Source of the DNA: Candidatus Multiplicimicrobium inquinatum
GTDB taxonomy: Bacteria; Omnitrophota; Omnitrophia; Omnitrophales; Aquincolibacteriaceae
Length of the DNA: 64,000 nucleotides
Assembly: GCA_002344825.1 (NCBI GenBank)
Contig: DDUN01000038.1
Span: 1 to 64,000, forward strand
Direction: 5' to 3'
Part shown: positions 1 through 8,708 of the stretch, one piece after another
Layout: every line of letters begins with the position of its first letter
How positions within the stretch are numbered: position 1 is the stretch's first letter
The notes under the pieces: model-generated
What the model was told of the DNA's origin: nothing
The model's database searches: none
The model's input: the letters and a program-made list of their open reading frames with translations, nothing else
Position numbers and translations under genes: made by a program

Positions 1-1022
1 ACCGTGGGATAACGAATCGCCGGCACAAAAATACCCTGCTCCAAAAGCTGTTCAAAGGCATCGAGCGCTTTTTTCTCATCGCCCAAAATCACGGGCAGCA
101 CGGCGGATTGCGGCGCTTCCAATTCAAAGCCCAGTTTTTTAAGCTCGGCATAAACGGCATGAATATTAGACCAAAGCTTTTGAAATAAAGCCGGCTCCTC
201 TTCCATCACGCAAAAGGCTTCATGCGCGGCTTCGCAAATCATGGGCGGAAGCGCGGTGGCAAACATAAATGGCCGCGCGCGGTTTAAAATCAAATCGGCT
301 AAATCGGAAGACGCCACCGCAAAGCCGCCGATGCTGCCGACGGCTTTCGAAAGCGTTCCGGTAACGATGTCGGCTTTTTTCATGGCCGGAATTTTGACGA
401 CGCCTGTACCATGCGCGTCATCCACAAATAAAAGCGCATTGTGTTTGGTTTTAATTTCTGCCAGGCGTTCTAAGTCGGCAACATCACCATCCATACCGAA
501 AACAGATTCAGCCAAAAGAATTTTCCGTGCAGCCGTGGACTTAGCGAGTAATTCTTCGCAACGGTCATAATCGCTGTGCGGAAAAACGCGGAAAGACGCG
601 CCGGAAAGTTTGACGGCATCAATCAGCGAGGCGTGGCAAAGTTTGTCGAAAATAATTTCGGTTTTTTCATCGGCAATCGCGGTGAGCGTTCCGAGATTGG
701 CGAGATAGCCCGCGGAATAAACTAAGGCTCGATCAAAGCCTTTATGCGCAGCAATTTTTTCTTCGAGCTTGCGATGCGACGGAGCCGTGCCCGAGGTAAG
801 TCGTGCGGCGCCGGCACCGACGCCCATTTTTTCAATGGCGCGGATGGCGGCGGCTTTCACGCGCGGATGCCGCGAAAGCCCCAGATAATCATTGCCGCAA
901 AAAAGGGTCATGGCTTTACCGCGATAAGACGCGTGCGTGCCATCCTGATAATCCAATTCGCGGATTTCGCGGTAAAGATGCTTCGCTTTCAGCTCTTCGA
1001 GTTCTTCTAAAATGAAATTCAT
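1..1022 (-). CDS. bioF: 8-amino-7-oxononanoate synthase (partial, C-terminus off window)
   Basis: PLP-dependent alpha-oxoamine synthase that condenses pimeloyl thioester with alanine to give KAPA, the first committed step of biotin ring assembly, in the cytoplasm. I translated 340 codons from ATG 1022. Visible are the substrate-loop motif FCGNDYLGLS (about residues 41-50), DDAHGTGV (about 201-208) and the PLP lysine in GTLSKAVGSIGG (K226). The family is about 385 residues, so roughly 45 C-terminal residues lie beyond base 1. It starts 26 bp after the FabF-like gene and is surely co-transcribed with it. With bioB about 5 kb upstream on the same strand this is part of a biotin pathway. A glycine C-acetyltransferase (kbl) would look similar; the biotin context favours BioF. 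Confidence 0.85.
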   Translation of the reverse strand, partial: MNFILEELEELKAKHLYREIRELDYQDGTHASYRGKAMTLFCGNDYLGLSRHPRVKAAAIRAIEKMGVGAGAARLTSGTAPSHRKLEEKIAAHKGFDRALVYSAGYLANLGTLTAIADEKTEIIFDKLCHASLIDAVKLSGASFRVFPHSDYDRCEELLAKSTAARKILLAESVFGMDGDVADLERLAEIKTKHNALLFVDDAHGTGVVKIPAMKKADIVTGTLSKAVGSIGGFAVASSDLADLILNRARPFMFATALPPMICEAAHEAFCVMEEEPALFQKLWSNIHAVYAELKKLGFELEAPQSAVLPVILGDEKKALDAFEQLLEQGIFVPAIRYPT

Positions 1023-1048
1023 AAGCGTATTTTAACGGATAATTTTAT

Positions 1049-2266
1049 TTATGGTTTTCTAAGAATGATGGCGGCCGCTTGCCCGCCAAAACCCATCGAG
1101 ATAGACATCGCAACACGGATTTCTTTTTCCGCCGCAACACCCGCGGTATAGTTCAAATCGCATTCGGGGTCGGGCTGAGCCAAGCCTAAGGTCGGAGGGA
1201 CAAACCCGCCGTCCATGGCTAAAAGTGTCGCCGCAATTTCTGCCGCGCCCGAAGCGCCCAGCATATGGCCCGTCATGGGTTTAATTCCGCTGGTGGCAAT
1301 GTCATAGGCATGCGCGCCGAAAGCTTTTTTGATTTCGCGAGTTTCATATAAGTCACCATGCCCTGTCGCGGTGCCATGCAAATTAATATAGTCCAAACTG
1401 CGCGGTGTTTCATCGGCGCGCGTCAGCGCCAGCTTCATCGTTTGGGAAAGCGTGCCTTCGTCGTCGCTGAAAAAAAGCGCGTGGCTATTTTCCTGTCCCA
1501 GTCCTACCGCCGCGACTTCGGCATAAATTTTGGCTTTGCGTGCCTGCGCTGATTCCAGGGTTTCCATAAAAAACATCGCGGCGCCTTCGCCGACTAAAAA
1601 TCCGCCGCGCTCTTTGTCAAAAGGCCGCATGCGATCCTGCGCCAAGACTTTCATTTGATGGTAGCCCGCCAAAAACATCGGGACAATCGATGCGTCGGTG
1701 GCGCCCGCGATCACGGCATCGGCATAACCTTCGGACAAAAGATAATACGCGTCGCTCACGGCAAGATTGCCGGTGGCGCAAGCGGCAATCCAAGATTTGA
1801 CCGGCCCCGAACAACGATGTTTCGCGGCAATACGCAAAGCCGGCGTGCTGGGAAAAATATCTTCAAAAAGATTTTTAGCACGCGCGGGGTAATACGACTT
1901 GGTTTGCACGCTTAAAAGTTCCGCCAAAGTTTCAATGCCGCCCTTGCTCGAACTGACCGAAACACCCAAACGATACGGATCGATTGCGGTTAAATCAGCG
2001 GCGGAGTCGATCACCGCTTCATCGGCCGCGGCGAGGGCATACTCCAAAACACGGTCGCGCGATTTTTGGTTTAAATCAAAATTGCGCACTTCATGCGCGA
2101 GGCGAAAAGGATAGGTGTCGCATGGAAAACGGGAAATCATACCGCAGCCGCTTTGACCTTTTCGCAGCGCCGCGGCATAAGCCGCGCGGCCGAGCCCGAT
2201 CGAGGAAACGACGCCTAAGCCGGTAATAACCACACGCTTTAAGGGACGAGAGGATTGGCTTTTCAT
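1049..2266 (-). CDS. beta-ketoacyl-ACP synthase II-type ketosynthase
   Basis: Thiolase-fold condensing enzyme joining malonyl-ACP to an acyl-ACP. The full Cys-His-His set is present: Cys in WIAACATGN (about residue 163), His in NLHGTATGHGD (about 297) and His in KPMTGHMLGASG (about 334). Length (405 aa) fits FabF. An in-frame TTG lies two codons earlier at 2272; I chose ATG 2266. It sits between cysN (24 bp gap) and bioF (26 bp), not in a fatty-acid operon with acpP or fabD, so a role in making the pimeloyl precursor for BioF is a reasonable inference. Housekeeping FabF is the alternative. The name fabF is withheld because the context is unusual. Confidence 0.85.
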   Translation of the reverse strand: MKSQSSRPLKRVVITGLGVVSSIGLGRAAYAAALRKGQSGCGMISRFPCDTYPFRLAHEVRNFDLNQKSRDRVLEYALAAADEAVIDSAADLTAIDPYRLGVSVSSSKGGIETLAELLSVQTKSYYPARAKNLFEDIFPSTPALRIAAKHRCSGPVKSWIAACATGNLAVSDAYYLLSEGYADAVIAGATDASIVPMFLAGYHQMKVLAQDRMRPFDKERGGFLVGEGAAMFFMETLESAQARKAKIYAEVAAVGLGQENSHALFFSDDEGTLSQTMKLALTRADETPRSLDYINLHGTATGHGDLYETREIKKAFGAHAYDIATSGIKPMTGHMLGASGAAEIAATLLAMDGGFVPPTLGLAQPDPECDLNYTAGVAAEKEIRVAMSISMGFGGQAAAIILRKP

Positions 2267-2290
2267 ACTCAACCGGCGCAGCCGATTAAA

Positions 2291-4126
2291 TCAAACGGCA
2301 AAAACTTTTTGCTCCGTCAGCAGAGCGCGAATTTTTTTGACGCTTTCGGCGGCGGGAGCATTAGCCTCAAGCTGGACATCGACTAAGCCCTGACGGAATT
2401 CATTTTTACCGACATTCACGATCATCACCTGATCGCGGCTGACAACTTCCTGAAGCATGCGGAGTTCTTCGTCGTTTAAGTTGCTCGCGGTCGCAACCAC
2501 AATCAAGCCGGCATCCATCCAGATGTGCGCGACTTCGCCCATACGGCGAATATGCTCACCGCGCGCCTTTTTGTCGAGATCCACATCTAAGCCGCGCAAT
2601 AAATTTCCGATGCCGAGAAAATATGTTTTGCAGCCTGATTCGAAAAGGTCTTTCTCAATTTCTTTCGCGATCGTTTTTTTATCGACACCAACTTTGCCGG
2701 TCAGCAAAATAAATTTGGGCTGATGTCCGTATTTTTTTGCCCGTGCGCCGCGGTCAACAATACTGAAGTCCCATTTCTGCTCACGCAAAACAACCTGATC
2801 GCGCACATCGGCCTGTTCATCGCGGATCATGGAAGTAATAATGCCGCCGCCCGAAATATCATATTCATCCACAATCACAAAACGGCCTGTGGCTTCAATG
2901 TCGCCCGTTAAATCAAAAGCGACCGGTGTTTTGGTTTCAAGCACAAGCTCGGCGACATCATGGCGCTCGACTTGTGTTTTCTGCGCGGAATTTAAATTCG
3001 ACGCGTCCAGCACATGATTGATTTTTTTGACATAGACCGACACCTTCGCGGTACCGATTTTGAGCTTATATTCTTTGCCCATTACAAGCGGGCGCTTATT
3101 CATCCAGAAAAGTTTGACCTGTAAAAGCGATGATACCTGCGGCAAGGTTTCATCCAGCTTGCACATGATGTCGCCACGCTGCAGATAAAGCTCTTCGGTC
3201 AGCGTCACGCCGGTTGAATGGCCGGCCGCGACGGATTTCTGTGCCGGGATATTAAAGCCTTCGATGGTTTTAACTTTGCAGCGTTTGTTCGACGGCAGAA
3301 AAATAACGTCATCGCCTGCCGAAATTTTTCCGGTTTCAACTTTGCCCGCGATAATGCGGCGGTCATCGCCATCGGCGGTAAATTTATAAATGCTTTGTAC
3401 CGGCATGCGGAAAACCTGATTTTCCGGCGGCTGAGCTTTTTTAAATTGATCAAGCATTTCAAGAATGGACGGCCCTTTGTACCAAGGCATTTTGTCGGAT
3501 TTCAAAACCATGTTGTCGCCGTGAAACGCGGCGATCGGAATGAACTGCTCGGGCACGACGCCGATTTGCTGTAAAAACGCGCGGTAATCTTTTTCGATTT
3601 GGTTAAAAACTTCTTCGCTGTAACTCACCAAATCCATTTTATTGACGCAGACTGTAATCTGTTTAATGCCGAGCATCGAAAGCAAATAGCCATGCCGTTT
3701 GGAGTTTTCGCGGATGCCTTCTTTGGCGTCGATCAAAAGCAAGGCGGCTTCGGCACGCGCGGCACCGCTCACCATATTTTTTAAAAATTCGATATGCCCA
3801 GGCGCGTCAATGATGATGTATTGGCGTTTTTTGCTTTTGAAAAAACAGCGCGCCGTATCAATCGTAATCCCCTGCGCGCGCTCATCTTTTAAAGCATCGA
3901 GTAAAAAAGCATATTCAAACGGCTTCGCATTGCGCTGGCAGTCGGCTTTGACTTGATCGAGCTTTCCCTGCGGCAAAGAATCGGTGTCGGCCAAAAGGCG
4001 GCCAACCAAGGTGCTTTTGCCATGATCAACATGGCCAACGACAACAATGTTCATCTTCGGCATCAAATCGATGTTCATGGTTTCTCCGCCGAAAAGTTTT
4101 TTTGCTTTATCGATGAGATTTTCCAT
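2291..4126 (-). CDS. cysN: Sulfate adenylyltransferase large subunit with degenerate APS-kinase-like tail
   Basis: GTPase subunit of ATP sulfurylase, which with CysD makes APS from sulfate and ATP. The GTPase domain is intact: G1 GHVDHGKST (about residues 32-40), switch region [11 protein letters not shown]3 DAPGH, G4 NKMD. A translation-factor-like beta-barrel region follows to about residue 435. The last 160 residues align with CysC, as in NodQ-type CysNC fusions, but the P-loop reads GKVGVDKKT where APS kinases have GxxGSGKST. The second glycine is Asp and the Ser is Lys, so kinase activity is doubtful; a separate intact cysC lies at 9479-10021. Its ATG overlaps the cysD stop by one base, implying translational coupling. 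Confidence 0.92.
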   Translation of the reverse strand: MENLIDKAKKLFGGETMNIDLMPKMNIVVVGHVDHGKSTLVGRLLADTDSLPQGKLDQVKADCQRNAKPFEYAFLLDALKDERAQGITIDTARCFFKSKKRQYIIIDAPGHIEFLKNMVSGAARAEAALLLIDAKEGIRENSKRHGYLLSMLGIKQITVCVNKMDLVSYSEEVFNQIEKDYRAFLQQIGVVPEQFIPIAAFHGDNMVLKSDKMPWYKGPSILEMLDQFKKAQPPENQVFRMPVQSIYKFTADGDDRRIIAGKVETGKISAGDDVIFLPSNKRCKVKTIEGFNIPAQKSVAAGHSTGVTLTEELYLQRGDIMCKLDETLPQVSSLLQVKLFWMNKRPLVMGKEYKLKIGTAKVSVYVKKINHVLDASNLNSAQKTQVERHDVAELVLETKTPVAFDLTGDIEATGRFVIVDEYDISGGGIITSMIRDEQADVRDQVVLREQKWDFSIVDRGARAKKYGHQPKFILLTGKVGVDKKTIAKEIEKDLFESGCKTYFLGIGNLLRGLDVDLDKKARGEHIRRMGEVAHIWMDAGLIVVATASNLNDEELRMLQEVVSRDQVMIVNVGKNEFRQGLVDVQLEANAPAAESVKKIRALLTEQKVFAV

Positions 4127-5019
4127 TACATGTACCCTTGCTTACGCAATGTCTCAAGTCCGCCATCCTCTTTGTCTTGGGCTCGGCCGGATCTTTCGGC
4201 AATATTTTTGAATTTGCCGGTTTTGAGTTCGGCGATAATTTCTTTGATGTTTTTCGCGGTGGACTTCACCGGAAAGGTGCAGGGATAGCAGCCCAATGAG
4301 CGATAACGTTCGCCTTTACCCTGATCAAAATAAAGCGGCACGACGGGAATACTTTCGCGTTCGATATATTCCCAGATGTCGAGTTCGGTCCAGTCGAGCA
4401 GCGGATGAATACGAATATGCGTGCCCGGTGCAAAATCGGTTTTGAACTGATTCCAAAGCTCGGGAGGCTGATCGCCCACATCCCAGTCGCTATATTTATC
4501 GCGCGGTGAAAAATAACGTTCTTTAGAGCGGCTGCCTTCTTCATCCGCGCGCGCGCCCACGATTACGCCCGTATAAGGCTCTTTATCTTCATCGGGCACA
4601 TATTTTTTGAGATTATGATCCATGCGCCAGCGCGGCCAAGTTCCGGCCAAAGTATTTTTCAAAGCGTCGGTCTTTAAATTTTTGCAGCAGGAAAGGCGGT
4701 CGATGGTGCCGTCGGGATAGGTCTGTTTGTTTTTCAGCGCTTCCGTATTCTGCCCGTAAACCATGTTGAGTTTATATTCGAGCGCGAGACGGTCGCGGTA
4801 TTGGATCATTTCAGGGATTTTATAATTCGTGTCGATGTGCACGAGCGGAAAAGGCACGTGGCTGAAAAAAGCTTTGCGCGCCAGCCACAGCAAAACCGTG
4901 CTGTCTTTGCCGATAGACCAGAGCATGACGAGGCTTTTAAAATTGGCATAGGCCTCGCGCAGAATGTATACCGATTGTGCTTCCAACTTGTCTAAGTGAT
5001 TCATTTCTTTCGTCGACAT
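4126..5019 (-). CDS. cysD: Sulfate adenylyltransferase small subunit
   Basis: Catalytic PP-loop subunit of ATP sulfurylase, activating sulfate to APS with CysN. The PP-loop appears as [18 protein letters not shown] (about residues 35-52; family motif SxGKDS), followed by the conserved [12 protein letters not shown] segment and the [12 protein letters not shown] and LGCYPCT motifs near the C-terminus. Length 297 aa is typical. It overlaps cysN by one base and is separated from the upstream SDR by 42 bp that hold a GC-rich hairpin. It lies inside a block where biotin and sulfate-assimilation genes alternate. Confidence 0.95.
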   Translation of the reverse strand: MSTKEMNHLDKLEAQSVYILREAYANFKSLVMLWSIGKDSTVLLWLARKAFFSHVPFPLVHIDTNYKIPEMIQYRDRLALEYKLNMVYGQNTEALKNKQTYPDGTIDRLSCCKNLKTDALKNTLAGTWPRWRMDHNLKKYVPDEDKEPYTGVIVGARADEEGSRSKERYFSPRDKYSDWDVGDQPPELWNQFKTDFAPGTHIRIHPLLDWTELDIWEYIERESIPVVPLYFDQGKGERYRSLGCYPCTFPVKSTAKNIKEIIAELKTGKFKNIAERSGRAQDKEDGGLETLRKQGYM

Positions 5020-5030
5020 CTGTTCTCTTT

Positions 5031-5058
5031 TGCGCCGCTCGATTAAGCTCGCGGCGCG
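5031..5058 (-). repeat. GC-rich hairpin between SDR and cysD
   Basis: Seven-base arms GCGCCGC (5032-5038) and GCGGCGC (5051-5057) flank a 12-nt loop. No T-run follows on the minus strand, so it does not look like an intrinsic terminator; it may be an mRNA stability or processing structure. Confidence 0.5.
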
Positions 5059-5061
5059 CTC

Positions 5062-5793
5062 CTAATTATTTACCGCCCACGACATTCTTGATTCTAAATT
5101 CAATACTTGTCCCGTAATCTGCGTATTTTCATCCGAAAGCAAAAATAAAATCGCTTTCGCTGCTGCATCCGGATTCGACAACTGCTTCAGCGGACTTAAA
5201 TTCCGCTGCGCTTCTTTCGCTTTCTCCGGCACTTTCGCCGTCATTTCCGAGAGCATGAACCCGGGATTCACCGCGTTCACCAAAACTTTTTCGCCCGCTT
5301 CACGCGCCAAGGTTTTCACCCAAGCTTCGAGGGCAGCTTTCGATGCGGCATAATTCGCCGCACCGTAAACACCCGACACCGCCGCGCGGCTTGTGAGCGC
5401 CACGATTCTTGCGGGTTTTGCTTTTTCAAGCGCCGGCATCAGCTCACGCGTGAATAAAAAGGGCGCTTTCACATTGGCGCCCATCACGCTGTCCCAGTCG
5501 TCTTCCGACATATTTTCAACGATCGCATCGCGCGTTGCGGCCGCGTTATGCACCACGCCGTGCAGCGCTCTTACCGCGCTGTATATTTTTTTTGCGGCAT
5601 CACGGATCGCATCAGCTGAATTCAAATTCAGTTTTAGCGGCTTAGCGCCCGCTTTTTCGAGCATCTCGGCGGCGGCTTCATTTTTATGCCAGGTGAAAAA
5701 CACCCGCGCTTGTACCGCAATCGCCTGACGCACGAGGCATTGGCCTAGGGTGCTAGTGCCACCGGTAATTAATATGCTTTTACCTGTCAGCAC
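5062..5793 (-). CDS. Short-chain dehydrogenase/reductase, FabG-like
   Basis: NAD(P)H-dependent SDR of 243 aa. It has the N-terminal Rossmann motif TGGTSTLG (about residues 10-17), the NAA motif (HNAAA), the catalytic Ser in ALTSRAAVSG, and Tyr/Lys in YAASKAALEAW. It resembles 3-oxoacyl-ACP reductases. The start is GTG 5793. It lies downstream of bioB and, with the FabF-like gene, could supply ketoreduction for pimeloyl chain building; this is inference. Directly upstream (5787-5879) is a second, truncated copy of an SDR gene start. The exact substrate cannot be read from sequence. Confidence 0.8.
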   Translation of the reverse strand: MLTGKSILITGGTSTLGQCLVRQAIAVQARVFFTWHKNEAAAEMLEKAGAKPLKLNLNSADAIRDAAKKIYSAVRALHGVVHNAAATRDAIVENMSEDDWDSVMGANVKAPFLFTRELMPALEKAKPARIVALTSRAAVSGVYGAANYAASKAALEAWVKTLAREAGEKVLVNAVNPGFMLSEMTAKVPEKAKEAQRNLSPLKQLSNPDAAAKAILFLLSDENTQITGQVLNLESRMSWAVNN

Positions 5794-5879
5794 GCTCTAG
5801 ACCTCGCGGTTGCGCTTCGCGCAGAGCTAAAGAATCCAGCGCCGCCCGTAATCAATATGTTCTTACCCGACAGATTCAT
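5787..5879 (-). pseudogene. Truncated duplicate start of an SDR gene
   Basis: A 30-codon ORF opens with MNLSGKNILITGGAGF, the same Rossmann start as the intact SDR that follows (MLTGKSILITGG), then goes out of homology and stops across the GTG of the intact gene. Its ATG overlaps the bioB stop (TGATG), the arrangement expected of the original downstream gene. The two copies match as protein but differ at many third codon positions, so this is not a recent tandem duplication. A hairpin of the TCT/AACC family (5805-5827) lies in its 3' half. Confidence 0.65.
5805..5827 (-). repeat. TCT-stem-AACC hairpin, copy 1
   Basis: On the minus strand TCT precedes stem GCGC/GCGC with loop GAA, and AACC follows; outer GC/GC can extend the pairing. 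It lies between the broken and the intact SDR starts and is oriented with transcription. Confidence 0.6.
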
Positions 5880-6907
5880 CAAACTTTCGCAGAAACTACT
5901 TCCGTTTGTGTTTCGTCGGAGGTGGGCTGTCTACCGCGAAATCCGGCACGTTTCAGCATGTCAAAATCATCGCGCATAGGATTGCCTTCAGTTGTGAGAT
6001 ATCCGCCCACAATCAATCCGTTGGCGCCGCCCTTCAAAGCTTTCTCCTGATAATAATCGCCTAAATTTTTTTCGCGCCCGCCCGCAAGTTTAATGTTGGC
6101 GCGCGGATGGATAAAACGGTAAACCGCGATCGTTTTTACCATTTCAATCGGATCCGGCGTTTCCTGCTTTTCAAGCGGGGTGCCCGGAATCGGATTCAAG
6201 ACATTCATCGGCAAACAATGCGGCGCGTAAGGCTTCAATTCGAAAGCAAGCTTGATGCGATCGGCGCGGGTTTCGCCCATGCCCAAAATACCGCCCGAAC
6301 AAAGCTCCATACCGCCCTCAACAAGCATTTTGAGCGTGGCAATGCGCGTGTCATAACTGTGCGTCGAAACAATGTTGGGATAAAACTCGCGGGAAGTTTG
6401 CAAATTATTGTTAAACCGGCGCAGACCAACTTCCTTTAAACGCTGAACGCGGTCGGGCGTTAAAAACCCGAGCGAGCCATCGAGGCTCATTTTAGTTTTG
6501 GCTTTTAAGACACGGTAGATTTCGAGAACCTTGTTAAATTCAGGCTCGGTTAAAGCGCCGCCGCTTGTAACGACGCAAAAGTTTTTGGCACCTTTTTTTT
6601 CGAATTCGAGCGCGGCATCCAAAACTTCCTGCGGCTCCATCAAAGCATAAGTATCCACGCGGGTATTGAATTGAACCGATTGAGAACAAAAACCGCAGTC
6701 TTCGCCGCAGAGATTGCTTTTCGCGTTAATGAGCGAGCAGAGACCGGGCTCATCGGTATTAAAATGAAAAGTCATTTCGCGCGCGGCATCCAAAAGCGCG
6801 TCAAAGTCTTCTTCTTTTTCGATATTGATTAGGCTCATCGCTTCATCAAATGAAACTTCTCCGCCGCCCAGCACCCTATTTTTTAGCTCTTCGATAATTT
6901 TTTTCAT
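5879..6907 (-). CDS. bioB: Biotin synthase
   Basis: Radical-SAM enzyme that inserts sulfur into dethiobiotin to form biotin. The CxxxCxxC cluster motif is LCGEDCGFCSQS (about residues 68-79), followed by the BioB-typical CVVTSGG, SLDGSLGFL and NNNLQTSREFYPNI segments, and YNRS-type and GGREKNLGDYYQ regions toward the end. Length 342 aa is typical. The stop overlaps the ATG of the truncated SDR copy. Upstream, a foldback element (6932-7059) separates it from the MoaD-like gene. BioB needs cysteine-derived sulfur for its clusters, so a place among sulfur-assimilation genes is sensible. Confidence 0.94.
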   Translation of the reverse strand: MKKIIEELKNRVLGGGEVSFDEAMSLINIEKEEDFDALLDAAREMTFHFNTDEPGLCSLINAKSNLCGEDCGFCSQSVQFNTRVDTYALMEPQEVLDAALEFEKKGAKNFCVVTSGGALTEPEFNKVLEIYRVLKAKTKMSLDGSLGFLTPDRVQRLKEVGLRRFNNNLQTSREFYPNIVSTHSYDTRIATLKMLVEGGMELCSGGILGMGETRADRIKLAFELKPYAPHCLPMNVLNPIPGTPLEKQETPDPIEMVKTIAVYRFIHPRANIKLAGGREKNLGDYYQEKALKGGANGLIVGGYLTTEGNPMRDDFDMLKRAGFRGRQPTSDETQTEVVSAKV

Positions 6908-6931
6908 ATTTCTCTTTTTTCAAACCTCTTC

Positions 6932-7059
6932 TTAATTTCATTCAAAACGCCGTGAATGCTAGGCGCAAATGAGCAATCAAGGGAGGCGTACTAAAATGTA
7001 CGCTGACCGAAGATTGCGATTTTGCAACGCCGCAGGCGCGGTGTTTTCAATGAAATTAG
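6932..7059. repeat. Foldback element E between bioB and the MoaD-like gene
   Basis: Imperfect inverted repeat of about 128 bp. Outer arms read AATTTCATTCAAAAC on the left and GTTTTCAATGAAATT on the right; the centre is GGCGTAC-TAAAAT-GTACGCT. It reaches the stop codon of the MoaD-like gene. Architecture and centre match elements at 10873, 35866, 43238, 43538 and 53825, while the outer arms differ. Confidence 0.65.
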
Positions 7060-7331
7060 CCCCCAGCGATAGCGGGGACGATCGACACATCATCACCTGC
7101 TTTAAGCGCGGAGTTTTCTTGCTGAAGAAAACGAATGTCTTCTTCGTTGACATAAACATTCACGAAGCGGCGAATTTTTCCGTTTTCGTCGCAAAGACGT
7201 TCTTTCATGCCGGGATATTTTTGCTCAAGCGCGACAAAAAGATTTTGAATGCTTGTTGCCTCGATTTGAACCTCGGCTTCGCCCGCCGTTAATTTTTGAA
7301 GCGGTGTCGGAATTCTTACTTTAACACTCAT
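7056..7331 (-). CDS. MoaD/ThiS-family sulfur-carrier protein
   Basis: Ubiquitin-fold protein of 91 aa ending in ...SIVPAIAGG. The exposed Gly-Gly terminus is the site where an E1-like enzyme adenylates and thiocarboxylates this family. It lies 57 bp downstream of a threonine synthase-family gene and after cysH and cysC. That context suggests a carrier feeding sulfur into amino-acid synthesis (the CysO or HcyS type) rather than molybdopterin synthesis; no moaE, thiG or other cofactor gene is nearby. No E1 (MoeB/ThiF) or Mec-type peptidase is in the window. Its stop codon falls in the arm of a foldback element. Confidence 0.85.
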   Translation of the reverse strand: MSVKVRIPTPLQKLTAGEAEVQIEATSIQNLFVALEQKYPGMKERLCDENGKIRRFVNVYVNEEDIRFLQQENSALKAGDDVSIVPAIAGG

Positions 7332-7388
7332 GCTTTTCTCCTCTATTGCTATTTGCTAATCGCGGTTGGGCAAGGCCCAGAGCCAAAA

Positions 7389-8633
7389 TCAGACCCGGCA
7401 GGGTTTACCCTGGATCGCCTTTTCAAATGAATCCATTGTCGGCTCAATCGGAATCACATCACTAACCACATCCTGAATCGCATCTTGTGTTTTCATTCCG
7501 TTGCCGGTGATCGCGATCACCACCTCATCGTCCGGACCGATTGCGCCGGATTCTATTAATTTTTTGGCCGATGCAACCGTAACGCCGCCCGCAGTCTCGG
7601 TAAAAATACCTTCGGTTCGCGCCAGCATCAAAATGCCTTCCTGAATTTCAGCGTCGGTAACCATCGCCGCGCTACCGCCCGATTTTTTCACAATATCTTT
7701 GGCATAGTAGCCATCAGCCGGATTACCGATTGCCAGCGATTTCGCGATGGTCTTCGGTTTGACGGGCTTGATGAAATCAACATTGTCCAAAATCGCGGTC
7801 GAAATCGGCGAGCAGCCCATTGCCTGCGCGCAATGCATTTTGGTTTTTACGGGGCCGCTTAAAAGCTCGAGCTGTTCGAATTCTTTGAGCGCTTTCCAAA
7901 TTTTGGTCAGCAATGATCCGCTCGCCGCCGGCGCAACGATATGCTGCGGCGCGCGCCAACCTAACTGCTCAGCGATTTCAAAACCAAAAGTTTTGGAGCC
8001 TTCGGAATAATAGGGGCGCAAATTCACATTCACAAAACCCCAGTTATATTTCGATGCAATTTCGCCGCAAAGACGGTTCACATCGTCATAGTTGCCATTG
8101 ACAGTCACAACATGCGGATTGTAAACAAGCGAGGCCATGATTTTTGCTTTTTCTAAATCATGCGGAATAAAAATATACCGCTCAAAGCCGGCGTTGGCAC
8201 CGTGCGCGGAAACTGAATTCGCGAGATTGCCGGTCGATGCGCAAGCCACGGTTTTAAAACCAAGCTCGCGCGCCTTTGAAAGCGCCACCGCAACCACGCG
8301 GTCTTTAAAAGAAAAAGTCGGATGACAAACGGAATCATCTTTCACATAAACAGTACGCACGCCAAGTTCGCGCGCGAGATTATGCGCTTTCACGAGCGGC
8401 GTAAATCCAGTGTAGAAGCCAACCGTCGGCTCGCCGTCAATCGGCAAAAGCTCGCGGTAGCGCCAAATGCTTTTGGGGCCTTTTTCGATTTTCTCGCGGG
8501 TCAAAACTTTTTTGATGCCGTCATAATCGTAAAACGCTTCGAGCGGGCTAAAGTCATATTCGCAGACATACAGCGCCTTCTTCGGATATTCGCGTCCCGT
8601 TTCTTTGCTTTTCAAACCTAATACAAAACTCAT
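7389..8633 (-). CDS. thrC: Threonine synthase (PLP fold type II)
   Basis: PLP enzyme converting O-phosphohomoserine to threonine. The lysine is in TFSFKDR (about residue 110), the phosphate-binding loop in ASTGNLANS, and the C-terminal GNGMKTQDA segment is typical of the family. At 414 aa it is the short class without the fungal-type extension. An N-terminal region of about 85 residues precedes the PLP domain. It is flanked by cysH and a MoaD-like sulfur carrier. In that setting a paralogue using phosphohomoserine with a thiocarboxylated carrier for homocysteine synthesis is possible, but canonical threonine synthase is the simpler reading. Confidence 0.87.
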   Translation of the reverse strand: MSFVLGLKSKETGREYPKKALYVCEYDFSPLEAFYDYDGIKKVLTREKIEKGPKSIWRYRELLPIDGEPTVGFYTGFTPLVKAHNLARELGVRTVYVKDDSVCHPTFSFKDRVVAVALSKARELGFKTVACASTGNLANSVSAHGANAGFERYIFIPHDLEKAKIMASLVYNPHVVTVNGNYDDVNRLCGEIASKYNWGFVNVNLRPYYSEGSKTFGFEIAEQLGWRAPQHIVAPAASGSLLTKIWKALKEFEQLELLSGPVKTKMHCAQAMGCSPISTAILDNVDFIKPVKPKTIAKSLAIGNPADGYYAKDIVKKSGGSAAMVTDAEIQEGILMLARTEGIFTETAGGVTVASAKKLIESGAIGPDDEVVIAITGNGMKTQDAIQDVVSDVIPIEPTMDSFEKAIQGKPCRV

Positions 8634-8708
8634 CTTATTTTCTTCCTATTTAATTGCTCGTATCGATGTGTTCGATAAGTTTTAACTTATCGAACCAAAC
8701 AATACAGT

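Noticed and set aside
5031..5058. Intrinsic terminator between SDR and cysD
   Set aside because: A good stem but no T-tract on the transcribed strand.
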